DNA of 34,360 bases, taken from assembly GCA_020723255.1 (NCBI GenBank), contig DYJH01000021.1:1-34360 (forward strand), written 5' to 3'. The DNA comes from Desulfonema limicola. GTDB taxonomy: Bacteria; Desulfobacterota; Desulfobacteria; Desulfobacterales; RPRI01. The notes below the pieces were generated by a model that saw only the letters and a list, made by a program, of their open reading frames with translations, did no database searches and was not told the origin of the DNA. The position numbers were made by a program, and so were the translations under genes. Below, one piece after another: positions 24,989 through 33,644 of this stretch; positions within the stretch are counted from its first letter, which is position 1, and each line of letters opens with the position of its first letter.

Positions 24989-27661
24989 TTATTGTTTTGC
25001 TGTTTTTGTATTAAGAATTTCTCTTATTTTATTCAATATTATGTTTAAACGGTATGGTTTGCCTACAAATGCCGCTGCTCCTGAATTTATAATTTCTTTT
25101 ATTTTCCCATCAGCTGAATAACCTGTAACTATAATTACTTTAACGTTGGAATCGATTTTTCTTAGCTCTTCAAAGCACATATAACCGCCCATCCCGGGCA
25201 TACTGACATCAAGAATTACAAGATCAATTATTTGTTTATTCCTTTTATAGATTTCTAACGCTTTTTCTCCGCTTTCAGCTGAAATTACAGTAAAACCCTG
25301 CCTTTCAAGCAAATCATGTCCTAACCTTCGCAAGGGTTCTTCATCGTCAACTAGCAAAATAGTTTCATTGCCTTTACATAATTCTTTTTCTACAACATCG
25401 TTAATATTTATTGCAGCAGGCAAGGTCTTTATTACAGGGAAATATATTGAAAAAGTAGTTCCATAACCATGCTTACTTTTGCAATTTATATGGCCTTTAT
25501 GGTTTTTAATAATACCATAAACCATAGCAAGTCCAAGCCCTGTTCCAGAATCAACTTCTTTAGTTGTGAAAAAAGGTTCAAATATGTGTTTCTGTGTCTC
25601 CTCGTCCATCCCTATGCCGGTATCTGAGATGCTAAGCAAAACGTATTCCTTCTGATCCAACTCAAAATCCCGGGCGTCATTTTTTTCATAATTGACGTTT
25701 ATGGTTTCAATCATGAGCCTGCCGCCATCAGGCATAGCGTGAGCGGCATTCAATCCGATATTCATTATTATTTGTTCGATCTGTATCGGATCAGCATTGA
25801 TGGCCTTCAGATTTTTCTCCAAAGATAATTCAATTTTTATCATTTTGGGGATAGTTCTTATTAAAATATCAGAAATTTTACTTACCGCCTTGTTAAGATC
25901 TATCGGTTTTAAATTGCTTTCACTTTTACGAGCAAACACCAATAGTTGTTTGGTAAGAGAACTGGCTTTTTGAACTGATTCCTCTATCGCTTTTAAGTCT
26001 TTATATTCAGGATTATCGGGGTTTTTATTAAGCAGCAGAATTTGCGTGTATCCTGAAATAGCTTGCAGAATATTATTGAAATCGTGGGCTATCCCTCCGG
26101 CAAGCACCCCGATGGCCTCCATCTTCTGAGCCTGAAGAAGTTTTTTTTCCATTTCTTTAATAGAAGTAATATCAGTAATAACCACTCTGGCGCCTTTATA
26201 GACTCCATTTAACATTATGGGTGATGCGGATGAAAGAATCTCTATTCTTTTGCCCGATTTGGTAAAACATGAGATTTCATGCTTTGAAGATTTGCCGCTG
26301 GCCAGCTCAGCCGGTTCATTGATAACCAGCAAACGGCTCTGCTCATCCATACTATCTTCGCATTTCATTGAGGTGAGATCTTCTTCACTATATTCCAACA
26401 TTTCACATAATCTGGGATTAACAAATGAACACTTCCCTGTTTCATCAATAATCGCAAGCCCTTCATTCATTGATGTCACAAGCTCGCGGTACATCATTTC
26501 AGATTTTTGAAAAGCTTCTTCTTTTTCCTTAAGCTCAGTTAAATCGGTGACTGTGATGTTGCTTCCCTTATATAAGCCGTTTTCGAGAACAGGAAATGCA
26601 GATAACAGGCAGTATAGTTTTTTACCGGTTTTTGTTATCAATGTAAGTTCATAACGTGAGACTTTACCTTCAACCCGCCGGTTTTTAAGCTCTTGAACAA
26701 ATATATTATAGTTTTTATCGTCAAGTATTTCTTTGGCATGCATACCCATAATTTCTTCCTGAGTATATTCAAGCATTTCACAAAACCTAGGGTTTACAAA
26801 AATAAATTTATTTTTTTGATCGGTTACAACCAGGCCTTCATTCATGTGAGTTACAAGCTCACGATACATATTTTCGGAGTTGATTGCCAGATCATCTTTA
26901 CCTCCGGTTTCTGAAATAATAATAATACCTTCAAATGAAACTCTGGTTATTTCGCCGGAACTGTCATGCATTGGAGTCAAGGTGTAATTTATAAGGATTT
27001 TCTGGCCATCACTTGTGAAAACTGTTACTTTTGCCCGGCTTATCTTTCCTTTAAGAGCCTTATCTGCAGAGTTTTTAATTTTTTTTACAGATGCAGACGA
27101 TGGGACAAACCAACTGCATTCCCAGAAAGGAAGGCCAATTATATCTTCTCTTGAGCACTTGAAATAATCTAATGTTTTTTGATTTACCAACAGAAGTTTT
27201 CCGTCTTTATCAACAATTCCTGAAAAATCAGAAACACTATTTATTGGCTTATATGATATATTAGATTTTTTTTCACTTTCTTTAATACGGGTTATATCAT
27301 GTCCTTCAACCACAAGATATTCAACTTTTTCTCCTGCCTTATCAAAAACAGGTCGCAGGCTTAAAGAAAGAATGTAATTGTGTTCTCCTAATCGAACTTT
27401 TCTTTCGGAGACAGAGGTCTTGCCCTTTTTTGCTCTTTCTATGGCATTTTCCACCCATTTTTGAGCATGAGGATCATAAGACCACCAGGAAGTATCAGAA
27501 AAGTATTTCCCAACAATATTTTCATAAGACATCCCAAATGCTTCAATTGCTGCACGGTTAGCCATCAGGAGTTTTCCGTCTGTATCAAGCAAGCCATTAA
27601 ATATTTGAAGATTATCGACATATTCCTTTATATCAATAACGGTGCTGTATTTATCCTCCAT
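24989..27661 (-). CDS. Hybrid sensor histidine kinase with four PAS domains and a receiver
   Basis: 890 residues without membrane helices, so a cytoplasmic sensor. Four PAS domains lie at about 15-125, 140-250, 265-380 and 388-505; the last two are close copies (MYRELVTHMNEGL and MYRELVTSMNEGL). The HisKA domain has the phospho-acceptor His526 (GGIAHDFNN). The ATPase domain has N (NIGLNAAHAMP), G1 (DTGIGMD), F (FEPFFTTK) and G2 (GTGLGLAMVYG) boxes. The receiver (about 765-885) has Asp818 (ILDVSMPGMGG). A strong TGGAGG lies six bases before the ATG. No response regulator with an output domain is adjacent, so the phosphate probably passes to a distant partner. Signal unknown. Confidence 0.93.
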   Translation of the reverse strand: MEDKYSTVIDIKEYVDNLQIFNGLLDTDGKLLMANRAAIEAFGMSYENIVGKYFSDTSWWSYDPHAQKWVENAIERAKKGKTSVSERKVRLGEHNYILSLSLRPVFDKAGEKVEYLVVEGHDITRIKESEKKSNISYKPINSVSDFSGIVDKDGKLLLVNQKTLDYFKCSREDIIGLPFWECSWFVPSSASVKKIKNSADKALKGKISRAKVTVFTSDGQKILINYTLTPMHDSSGEITRVSFEGIIIISETGGKDDLAINSENMYRELVTHMNEGLVVTDQKNKFIFVNPRFCEMLEYTQEEIMGMHAKEILDDKNYNIFVQELKNRRVEGKVSRYELTLITKTGKKLYCLLSAFPVLENGLYKGSNITVTDLTELKEKEEAFQKSEMMYRELVTSMNEGLAIIDETGKCSFVNPRLCEMLEYSEEDLTSMKCEDSMDEQSRLLVINEPAELASGKSSKHEISCFTKSGKRIEILSSASPIMLNGVYKGARVVITDITSIKEMEKKLLQAQKMEAIGVLAGGIAHDFNNILQAISGYTQILLLNKNPDNPEYKDLKAIEESVQKASSLTKQLLVFARKSESNLKPIDLNKAVSKISDILIRTIPKMIKIELSLEKNLKAINADPIQIEQIIMNIGLNAAHAMPDGGRLMIETINVNYEKNDARDFELDQKEYVLLSISDTGIGMDEETQKHIFEPFFTTKEVDSGTGLGLAMVYGIIKNHKGHINCKSKHGYGTTFSIYFPVIKTLPAAININDVVEKELCKGNETILLVDDEEPLRRLGHDLLERQGFTVISAESGEKALEIYKRNKQIIDLVILDVSMPGMGGYMCFEELRKIDSNVKVIIVTGYSADGKIKEIINSGAAAFVGKPYRLNIILNKIREILNTKTAKQ

Positions 27662-27741
27662 TTAAGCCTCCAGATCAAATATTTCTCAGGATAACATTTT
27701 ATTATATTATATAGATTGACAGGCTCATTAAAATGAATCCG

Positions 27742-28488
27742 TCAGCTATTTCTTTTATTAAGAATTTCTGAAATCACTTGTATGTCTTCAGGTACATCCA
27801 CCCCCATGCTTTCATGTTCGGTTATAACAACATGTACAGAAATGTCATTTTCCAGCAGTCTGAGTTGTTCTAGCTGTTCAGCAGATTCGAGGCTGCTCGG
27901 TCCAAGAGAAACAAATTGTTCCAAGGTTTTCATCCTGAAAGCATATAAACCTATATGTCCGAAATAAACCCCGTCCTGACCATCACGATAACAAGGGATT
28001 GGCATGCGCGAAAAATATAGAGCTTTTCCCGTTCTGGAAAATACCACCTTTACCTGATTAATATTTTCGGCTTCATTTTTCCGAATCTCTCTCGCAAGAG
28101 TTGTAATAAGAATTTGTGGGAATATAAAAGGCTTAACTATTTGTGTAAGCATATCAGGATTGATAAGCGGTTCGTCTCCCTGGATATTTACAACTATTGA
28201 ACTATCAGAAAGATTTAACAGCTGCGCTGCCTCTAAAACTCGGTCGGTTCCGCTTGGATGATCTTTTATGGTTTCAACTACCGGAACATCGTAAGCTTTT
28301 GCGGCAGAAACAATTCGCTTATCATCTGTTGCAAGGAAAACCTTTGAGAGTTCCGGACATTTCCTTGCGTTATTATATACATGCCAGAACATGGGTTTAC
28401 CTGCAATATTGGCAAGAGGCTTTCCGGGAAATCGAGTTGAAGCATAACGCGCCGGAATTATACCGTAACACTCATTCTGATTGTCCAT
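27742..28488 (-). CDS. kdsB: 3-deoxy-manno-octulosonate cytidylyltransferase (CMP-KDO synthetase)
   Basis: Activates KDO with CTP for lipopolysaccharide core synthesis. At 248 residues it has normal length. Family motifs are clear: the nucleotide-binding loop [30 protein letters not shown] and [11 protein letters not shown]. It implies a Gram-negative outer membrane. The ATG has no strong ribosome binding site. It is followed 80 bases later by the hybrid kinase on the same strand. Confidence 0.94.
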   Translation of the reverse strand: MDNQNECYGIIPARYASTRFPGKPLANIAGKPMFWHVYNNARKCPELSKVFLATDDKRIVSAAKAYDVPVVETIKDHPSGTDRVLEAAQLLNLSDSSIVVNIQGDEPLINPDMLTQIVKPFIFPQILITTLAREIRKNEAENINQVKVVFSRTGKALYFSRMPIPCYRDGQDGVYFGHIGLYAFRMKTLEQFVSLGPSSLESAEQLEQLRLLENDISVHVVITEHESMGVDVPEDIQVISEILNKRNS

Positions 28489-28542
28489 AGAAGTATTCTT
28501 TGTGAATTATAATTAAATCTTAAAATAAAAAATGTTCAGAGG

Positions 28543-28570
28543 TTGACAGAATGCTTTCTTCTAATACTTT
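28543..28570 (+). promoter_or_regulatory. Possible promoter for the AAA/DUF4143 gene
   Basis: TTGACA (28543-28548), a 16-base spacer, then TACTTT (28565-28570). The -35 is perfect and the -10 weak; the RNA would carry a leader of about 120 bases that includes both palindromes. Confidence 0.35.
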
Positions 28571-28650
28571 AAAGCGGCTATTAAATCAATATATTAAATT
28601 ATACAAATTAACATCAGAATTTTTTTTCTTTTCCTTTATTTCTTTCTTTA

Positions 28651-28675
28651 TGCAAATAAGCCTTGCATATTTGCA
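28651..28675. repeat. Inverted repeat upstream of the AAA/DUF4143 gene
   Basis: TGCAAATA (28651-28658) and TATTTGCA (28668-28675) are perfect 8-bp arms around a 9-base spacer. It overlaps the next palindrome by four bases and shares the word TGCA. Confidence 0.45.
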
Positions 28676-28699
28676 ATCATAATGCTAATTATGACTGCA
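28672..28699. promoter_or_regulatory. Palindrome overlapping the AAA/DUF4143 start codon
   Basis: Two 12-bp arms, TGCAATCATAAT (28672-28683) and ATTATGACTGCA (28688-28699), match at 11 of 12 positions around a GCTA centre. The right arm runs into the A of the ATG at 28699. Candidate operator or RNA hairpin that hides the start. Confidence 0.5.
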
Positions 28700-29997
28700 T
28701 GAAACTTCACCCAAGAGCATTGTTGCCTGTTTTGCAGTCACGGCTGTCAAAATGGCCTGTTACAGTTCTTACAGGCTCAAGACAAACGGGAAAAACCACT
28801 CTGGTAAGGGATCTCTTGCCAGGAGGTGACCAGGGCGCATTCATTTATATTTCCCTTGATGATCCGGACGAAAGAATCCGCCTTGCCGGAGACCCGGTAC
28901 GAAGGCTGAACCACGGCAACAGGCTCGTGATTCTTGACGAGATACAGAAACAACCTAACTTGCTCGACGCGGTTAAGCTCCTTGTTGACCGGAATCAAGG
29001 CCATCGCTTTCTGTTGCTGGGCTCATCACAAATCCTTTTGCTTCGCCAGTTACGGGAAACTCTTGCCGGCAGATCCACCCTGCTGGAACTATGGCCCATG
29101 GCCCTTTCGGAAAAGGTTGAAGGCCGGATTGTTCCCCGGTGCAATCTTGATTTCATATGGGAACAAGGAGAGCATGCCCTGAAACAGATTGCACAAAAGC
29201 CCCCATCTGCTGAGTACGGTCGTACATGGAGGGCATTGGCTGATGATCTTTTGCTCTGGGGCGGGTACCCTAAACTTGAACAGTTGCCGGAAGAAGATCG
29301 TCATGTCTGGTTAAAAGATTTCCGCCGCACATATTTGGAACGGGATCTTTCCGATCTTGGCAGTGTTTCTGATCTTGACCAGTTTGCACTATCTCAAAAC
29401 CTATTTGCAGCTCGAACAGCTCAATTGCTTTCCTACAGCGAAGTATCCCGTGAGCTGGGAGTTGCCGTAAATACGGTCAAAAGATATCTCAGATTTCTTG
29501 AAATATCCTATCAGGCATACCTTCTCCGGCCTTTACTGTTATCTGTCTCCAGCAGGCTGGTGAAGGCTCCCAAACTATACTGGACAGATACGGGCATTGC
29601 CCGCCTTCTTTCCGAACGCAATAGCATAAATGACGGTTCTCTTTATGAGACTGCCGTACTCAGTGAGCTGATAAAGTGGTCGTCGTGGCAAACCAATCCT
29701 CCCGCCATCCACTTCTTTCGGACCCGTGCAGGTCTGGAAGTCGATTTTATCATTTATTCAAACCGTGGCTTCATTGCGATTGAGGCCAAGGCAAGTTCAA
29801 AAGCACACCGGCAGGATGCCCGGTCTATCAACGATCTAATCGAAAAATCCCGGCTGCCGGATATGGCAAAGGATGCCTTCTGCATCGGCCTCGTAATAAC
29901 GCAAGACAGGGAGGTAAAACCCCTGACGCCTCTCGTCTGGTCGATCCCGTTTTGGCAACTTTTCGGCCCGGAAACCATAATTGGGGACGGGCCATAA
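28699..29997 (+). CDS. AAA ATPase with DUF4143 domain
   Basis: 432 residues from the preferred ATG. An N-terminal AAA_14 ATPase has Walker A GSRQTGKTT (about 26-34), Walker B RLVILDEIQ, and a sensor-like FLLLGSS. A winged-helix segment follows (YSEVSRELGVAVNTVKRYLR), then DUF4143 with a PD-(D/E)xK-like pattern (GLEVDFII, 13 residues on IEAKAS). Such proteins are common in mobile or variable gene pools and their role is not settled; some may act on DNA. An in-frame TTG at 28663 would add 12 residues; neither start has a ribosome binding site. The last seven residues come from a tandem repeat, so the natural C-terminus was probably altered. Confidence 0.88.
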   Translation: MKLHPRALLPVLQSRLSKWPVTVLTGSRQTGKTTLVRDLLPGGDQGAFIYISLDDPDERIRLAGDPVRRLNHGNRLVILDEIQKQPNLLDAVKLLVDRNQGHRFLLLGSSQILLLRQLRETLAGRSTLLELWPMALSEKVEGRIVPRCNLDFIWEQGEHALKQIAQKPPSAEYGRTWRALADDLLLWGGYPKLEQLPEEDRHVWLKDFRRTYLERDLSDLGSVSDLDQFALSQNLFAARTAQLLSYSEVSRELGVAVNTVKRYLRFLEISYQAYLLRPLLLSVSSRLVKAPKLYWTDTGIARLLSERNSINDGSLYETAVLSELIKWSSWQTNPPAIHFFRTRAGLEVDFIIYSNRGFIAIEAKASSKAHRQDARSINDLIEKSRLPDMAKDAFCIGLVITQDREVKPLTPLVWSIPFWQLFGPETIIGDGP

Positions 29998-30009
29998 TCG
30001 GGGAACGGG
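29975..30009. repeat. Tandem repeat at the 3' end of the AAA/DUF4143 gene
   Basis: CCATAATTGGGGACGGG (29975-29991) is followed immediately by CCATAATCGGGGAACGGG (29992-30009), the same unit with one substitution and one insertion. It spans the stop codon and lies where homology of the dehydrogenase relic ends, marking a recombination or insertion junction. Confidence 0.6.
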
Positions 30010-30032
30010 TATTGATATTGGCATAAGCCACC

Positions 30033-30605
30033 CCATTCTTTTGCGTTTATGCTCAGCTAAACAATGATCATGTTTGGTTATTGTTATAGCATCGTTTATG
30101 AGATCTATCGGAAACACTCTGACGGGTTCTGTTGCCGATCCCGCCCCGACTACAGCAACGACCGATCCGGGAGCAGCCGCTTTTAAAGCAATTTCCAGTA
30201 TTTTGGTAGATGTTGTCGCCTGGACTATATAATCTGCGCCCGCAGCAATTCGATTATACGTTCTACTGCATCTTCAACACCGGGATTTATTGTATATGTC
30301 GCTCCTAGTTCATGTGCTATCTTACAACGGTTATCCAATATATCTACAGCTATGATAGTCCAGCAGCCAACGGTACGGGCAGCCATCAACGCCGCAAGAC
30401 CTACAGCTCCAGCTCCGAAAATCACCATCGACGAGCCAGGTTCTGGATGCAGAGCATTGATTACAGCCCCTGCACCGATCTGTATGCCGCAGCCAAGTGG
30501 CGAAGCTATCTCAGACGGCATGTCGTCGGGAATTTTAACCGCTGCTGTTTCCAGTACCACAGTCCTGATTACAAAGCTTGATCGGCCTGCGAAGCTATGG
30601 ATTGC
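30033..30605 (-). pseudogene. Zinc-type alcohol dehydrogenase remnant (frameshifted, both ends lost)
   Basis: Translation matches the middle and late part of aryl-alcohol-type zinc dehydrogenases: FAGRSSFVIRTVV, PLGCGIQIGAGAVIN, the NAD-binding VIFGAGAVGLAALMAAR, and, in another frame, GADYIVQATTSTKILEIALK and SVVAVVGAG. The frame changes near 30247-30251, consistent with loss of one base (GAAATT to GAATT). The N-terminal 140 or so residues with the zinc ligands are missing, and homology stops near 30033. It cannot make a working enzyme. Confidence 0.85.
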
Positions 30606-30618
30606 CTGATTGCCAAAC

Positions 30619-30645
30619 TTGATGGATTAGTAAAAAGTCCATCAA
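30619..30645. repeat. Hairpin TTGATGGA/TCCATCAA
   Basis: Perfect 8-bp arms (30619-30626 and 30638-30645) with an 11-base loop that contains GTAAAAAG, a word shared with the hairpin at 30740. Confidence 0.5.
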
Positions 30646-30739
30646 CAGGCCGAGAGCGGTTAAGCTCCGGCCTGGGGTCAGGGTGGAACAACTTAAATTT
30701 ACTTCAAGTGGCGGAAGAAGGGAAAACCTTTCCCGCCAA

Positions 30740-30766
30740 GTAAAAAGTCATTTTTTGACTTTTTAC
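30740..30766. repeat. Hairpin GTAAAAAGTCA/TGACTTTTTAC
   Basis: Perfect 11-bp arms (30740-30750 and 30756-30766) with a five-T loop. It looks like a dispersed palindromic repeat rather than a terminator, since no gene ends directly before it. Confidence 0.55.
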
Positions 30767-30996
30767 GATTTCATCTTTAATGGAGACCTGGCAAATCTGA
30801 TACTGTCCAGACTTGGAGCAAGCAAAGCAATATTAGGAATAAATGAAAATAAACACGGATTTATCCGGTAATATTTTCATTAAATTACGGATCATTACAA
30901 TATAATAGAAGAAGGTCTTGCATTTGCAGTAAAAAAAATTGATCATAGGCACGGCTACCATTTAAAGAGACAGAACTTATTCTAGGAGACTTAAAT

Positions 30997-32112
30997 TTGA
31001 TACTGTTTATACTAATTTTTTCCATTTTATATCTTGCGTTAAACTACTACGTATACATCCGCATCAGGGATGGTTTAACCCTTTCGACCGGCGTATCGAA
31101 AATTCTTCTGCTGGTCTTTGTTCTGGCCGCCCTGTCATTTATCCCGGCTGAACTATTGAACCGGAATTTCAATGCAGAGTGGGTTAGCCCGGTTTTATAC
31201 TTAAGCTTTATCTGGTTGGGTTTAGCTGCAATCGCGTTTTTTGTATTTTTAATCGCAGATGTTTTGAGAATATTTATAAGGAGCAGGAAATTCAGGTATT
31301 ATGCAACCATCAGTGCGCTATTATTGATCGGGTTGACATCCGGATATTGCATATACAACCAGGCTGGAAGGCCAATTGTAAAAGAGGTAATAATACCTAT
31401 CTCTAAACTCCCGCCCGGTCTCAGTGGTTTTATAGTAGTTCAGCTTTCGGATCTTCATTTAGATTTATCAAAAACAGAAAGCCGGCTTGAGAATATTATT
31501 GAGCAAACACTCTCTTTGCACCCTGATCTCATTGTCATTACCGGCGATCTGATCGATGCCGATATCTGCCGGGTGGATGATTACTGCAAAATACTAAGAA
31601 AATTAAAAGCAAAGCATGGCGTTTATGCAATAACCGGAAATCACGAATACTTTACAGGAATTCCACTCTTTTTGGAAATAGCTGAAAACTCGAACATTAA
31701 AGTCTTAAGGAACAAAAGCGTTTTAATTGCCGGCGCTATCGGGCTTGCCGGTATTGATGATACCCATGGAGCCAAGCGGTTTGATAATTTATCAAAAGAA
31801 GACACTCTTTCAAAGGCTCTTGAAAAAGTAGATTTAAGCAAACCCGTTATTCTTCTTTCACATCAGCCTGATGTTTTCGACCTTGCCCGAAATATGGGAG
31901 TGAATTTACAGCTTTCTGGGCATACGCACGCTGGGCAGATACCGCCTATGGACTTGTTGGTTCAAATCCTGTTTAAATATCCCTTCGGCTTATATAAAAG
32001 GGCTTCTTCGTATCTTTATACCACTTGTGGTACGGCTTTCTGGGGACCTCCAATGCGATTGTTTTCAAAGCCGGAAATTGTCAAGATAACTCTGGTTGCC
32101 AAAAGGGAATAA
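30997..32112 (+). CDS. Membrane-anchored metallophosphoesterase (YkuE/YaeI-like)
   Basis: 371 residues. Four N-terminal membrane helices (about 1-20, 34-54, 65-90, 103-120) precede a calcineurin-like phosphoesterase domain with every metal-site motif: SDLHLD (Asp152, His154), GDLID (Asp184), GNHEY (Asn215, His216), SHQP and SGHTHAGQ. Related proteins cleave phosphodiester or pyrophosphate bonds in lipid or envelope substrates; the substrate here is unknown. The start is TTG, supported by AGGAG at 30984-30988, eight bases before it. It follows a decayed region and precedes an M48 protease on the same strand. Confidence 0.9.
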   Translation: MILFILIFSILYLALNYYVYIRIRDGLTLSTGVSKILLLVFVLAALSFIPAELLNRNFNAEWVSPVLYLSFIWLGLAAIAFFVFLIADVLRIFIRSRKFRYYATISALLLIGLTSGYCIYNQAGRPIVKEVIIPISKLPPGLSGFIVVQLSDLHLDLSKTESRLENIIEQTLSLHPDLIVITGDLIDADICRVDDYCKILRKLKAKHGVYAITGNHEYFTGIPLFLEIAENSNIKVLRNKSVLIAGAIGLAGIDDTHGAKRFDNLSKEDTLSKALEKVDLSKPVILLSHQPDVFDLARNMGVNLQLSGHTHAGQIPPMDLLVQILFKYPFGLYKRASSYLYTTCGTAFWGPPMRLFSKPEIVKITLVAKRE

Positions 32113-32276
32113 TTATGAGGTGATCCAATAAGTCTTTGCACTCCACCCGCAGCAAAGCAACCTTCCAGATTAGCATAACACTTTCTTGACAACATGACCG
32201 GCATCAGATAATTCAACCAAATGTTATCGGTGATACGATAAGGACTTTATAGAATATTTTTTATCTAATTCCTGAA

Positions 32277-32306
32277 TTGACTTTTTATTTTTTATTCTTT
32301 TATCAT
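32277..32306 (+). promoter_or_regulatory. Predicted sigma-70 promoter of the M48 protease gene
   Basis: TTGACT (32277-32282), an 18-base spacer, then TATCAT (32301-32306), five of six matches each. This leaves a leader of about 20 bases. The gene therefore need not depend on the phosphoesterase promoter. Confidence 0.5.
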
Positions 32307-32333
32307 TAAAAGAAAATTCTTAGCACATCATAA

Positions 32334-33569
32334 ATGCATAATACTGTATTTTATATTTTAATCGGAATTATTCTGTTTGATTTTGCTCTGGAAAGAACAA
32401 TAGATTATTTAAATTCAAAGCTCTGGTCTGATGAACTGCCGGAAGAAGTTCGAGATGTTTATGACTCCGAAAAATATCGCAAATCACAGGAATATAAAAA
32501 GGTAAACGATAAATTTTCAATACTGACAAGCAGCTTTAATCTGGTTTTGATATTGTTGATGCTGTTTTTAGGTGGTTTTGCTTTTGTCGATTCAATATCA
32601 AAAAACCTGGTTCACAATTCCATAGCAATAACATTGGTGTTTTTTGCTATCCTTATGTTTTGCTCAGATCTTATCAATACTCCGTTTGCAGTCTACGACA
32701 CGTTTGTTATTGAAGAAAAATTCGGATTTAATAAAACTACTCCTAAAACATTTTTCTTGGATAAGCTTAAAGGCTGGATGCTCTCAGTAATCATAGGAGG
32801 AGGGTTATTGGCGCTGTTTGTATTATTTTATCAGGCAACTGGCAAGCTTTTCTGGATTTACGCATGGATACTGTCAAGCGCTTTTATGATTTTTATGGCC
32901 ATGTTTTATTCAACGCTCATTGTGCCTTTGTTTAATAAACAAACACCTCTTGAAGAAGGTGAATTAAAAAATGCTATCAAAGAATTTGCGCAAAAGGCAG
33001 GTTTTAAACTTGATAATGTTTTTGCTATCGACGGTTCCAAGCGTTCGTCCAAAGCAAATGCATATTTCAGCGGGTTGGGCGCCAAGAAGAGAATAGTATT
33101 ATTCGATACTCTGATTAATGATTTAACTACCGAGGAAATAGTAGCAGTACTTGCCCATGAAATCGGCCATTACAAAAAGAAACATACATTAATAGCCATG
33201 ATAATTTCTATCGTACAGACAGGGCTTACACTTTTTATTCTTTCGCTTTTTATCGGCAGCCCGGCATTATCACAAGCATTAGGATCTAAAAGCGCAAGTT
33301 TTCATTTGGGACTTATTGCATTTGGTCTATTGTATAGCCCGATTTCAACTTTCATAGGATTGCTCATGAATGCTTTTTCAAGAAGAAATGAATATGAGGC
33401 GGATAATTATACAAAAAGTTTTAATCTTGGTGAGCAGCTCATATCTTCGTTAAAAAAGCTGAGCCGCAATAACCTGTCAAACCTAACCCCGCATCCGGCA
33501 TATGTTTTTTTCCATTACTCGCATCCGACATTATTGCAGCGTATCCGGGCTATCAGGAAACAGCTATAA
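32334..33569 (+). CDS. M48-family (Ste24-like) membrane zinc metalloprotease
   Basis: 411 residues with about seven membrane helices. The zinc site is complete: HEIGH (His275, Glu276, His279) and the third ligand in NEYEAD (Glu353). The N-terminal half matches the Peptidase_M48 N-terminal region of CAAX/Ste24 proteases (FEKTxDY-like start, NTPFAVYDTFVIEEKFGFNK). In eukaryotes Ste24 trims prenylated proteins; bacterial members probably act in membrane protein quality control or clear blocked translocons, which is inference. No strong ribosome binding site is visible before the ATG. Confidence 0.93.
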   Translation: MHNTVFYILIGIILFDFALERTIDYLNSKLWSDELPEEVRDVYDSEKYRKSQEYKKVNDKFSILTSSFNLVLILLMLFLGGFAFVDSISKNLVHNSIAITLVFFAILMFCSDLINTPFAVYDTFVIEEKFGFNKTTPKTFFLDKLKGWMLSVIIGGGLLALFVLFYQATGKLFWIYAWILSSAFMIFMAMFYSTLIVPLFNKQTPLEEGELKNAIKEFAQKAGFKLDNVFAIDGSKRSSKANAYFSGLGAKKRIVLFDTLINDLTTEEIVAVLAHEIGHYKKKHTLIAMIISIVQTGLTLFILSLFIGSPALSQALGSKSASFHLGLIAFGLLYSPISTFIGLLMNAFSRRNEYEADNYTKSFNLGEQLISSLKKLSRNNLSNLTPHPAYVFFHYSHPTLLQRIRAIRKQL

Positions 33570-33598
33570 ATCCATTCTATTTGAAGTATTATGAGAAA

Positions 33599-33641
33599 AA
33601 AAGAAATTAGTATCTTTCCAGAAAAAAGCACAATTTCTTTT
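33599..33641. terminator. Possible terminator between convergent genes
   Basis: AAAAGAAATT (33599-33608) and AATTTCTTTT (33632-33641) are perfect 10-bp arms around a 23-base loop, just after the M48 gene and just before the stop of the TPR gene on the other strand. The arms are AT-rich and the loop is long, so it is a weak call. Confidence 0.3.
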
Positions 33642-33644
33642 AAC

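Larger units (their letters stand above)
30606..30996. other. Gene-free, hairpin-rich stretch
   Basis: No credible gene. It holds three hairpins (30619-30645, 30720-30734 with GGGAAA/TTTCCC, and 30740-30766), two copies of GTAAAAAGTC (30630-30639 and 30740-30749), and a GGGGTCAGGGTGGAACAAC word of the kind that flanks IS200/REP-associated transposase elements in related bacteria (from memory). At 30898-30981 a short frame reads IIEEGLAFAVKKIDHRHGYH and could be a gene scrap. It looks like a graveyard of small mobile elements. Confidence 0.45.

Noticed and set aside
30683-30871. 62-codon frame in the gene-free stretch
   Set aside because: It crosses two hairpins, has no ribosome binding site and no family resemblance.
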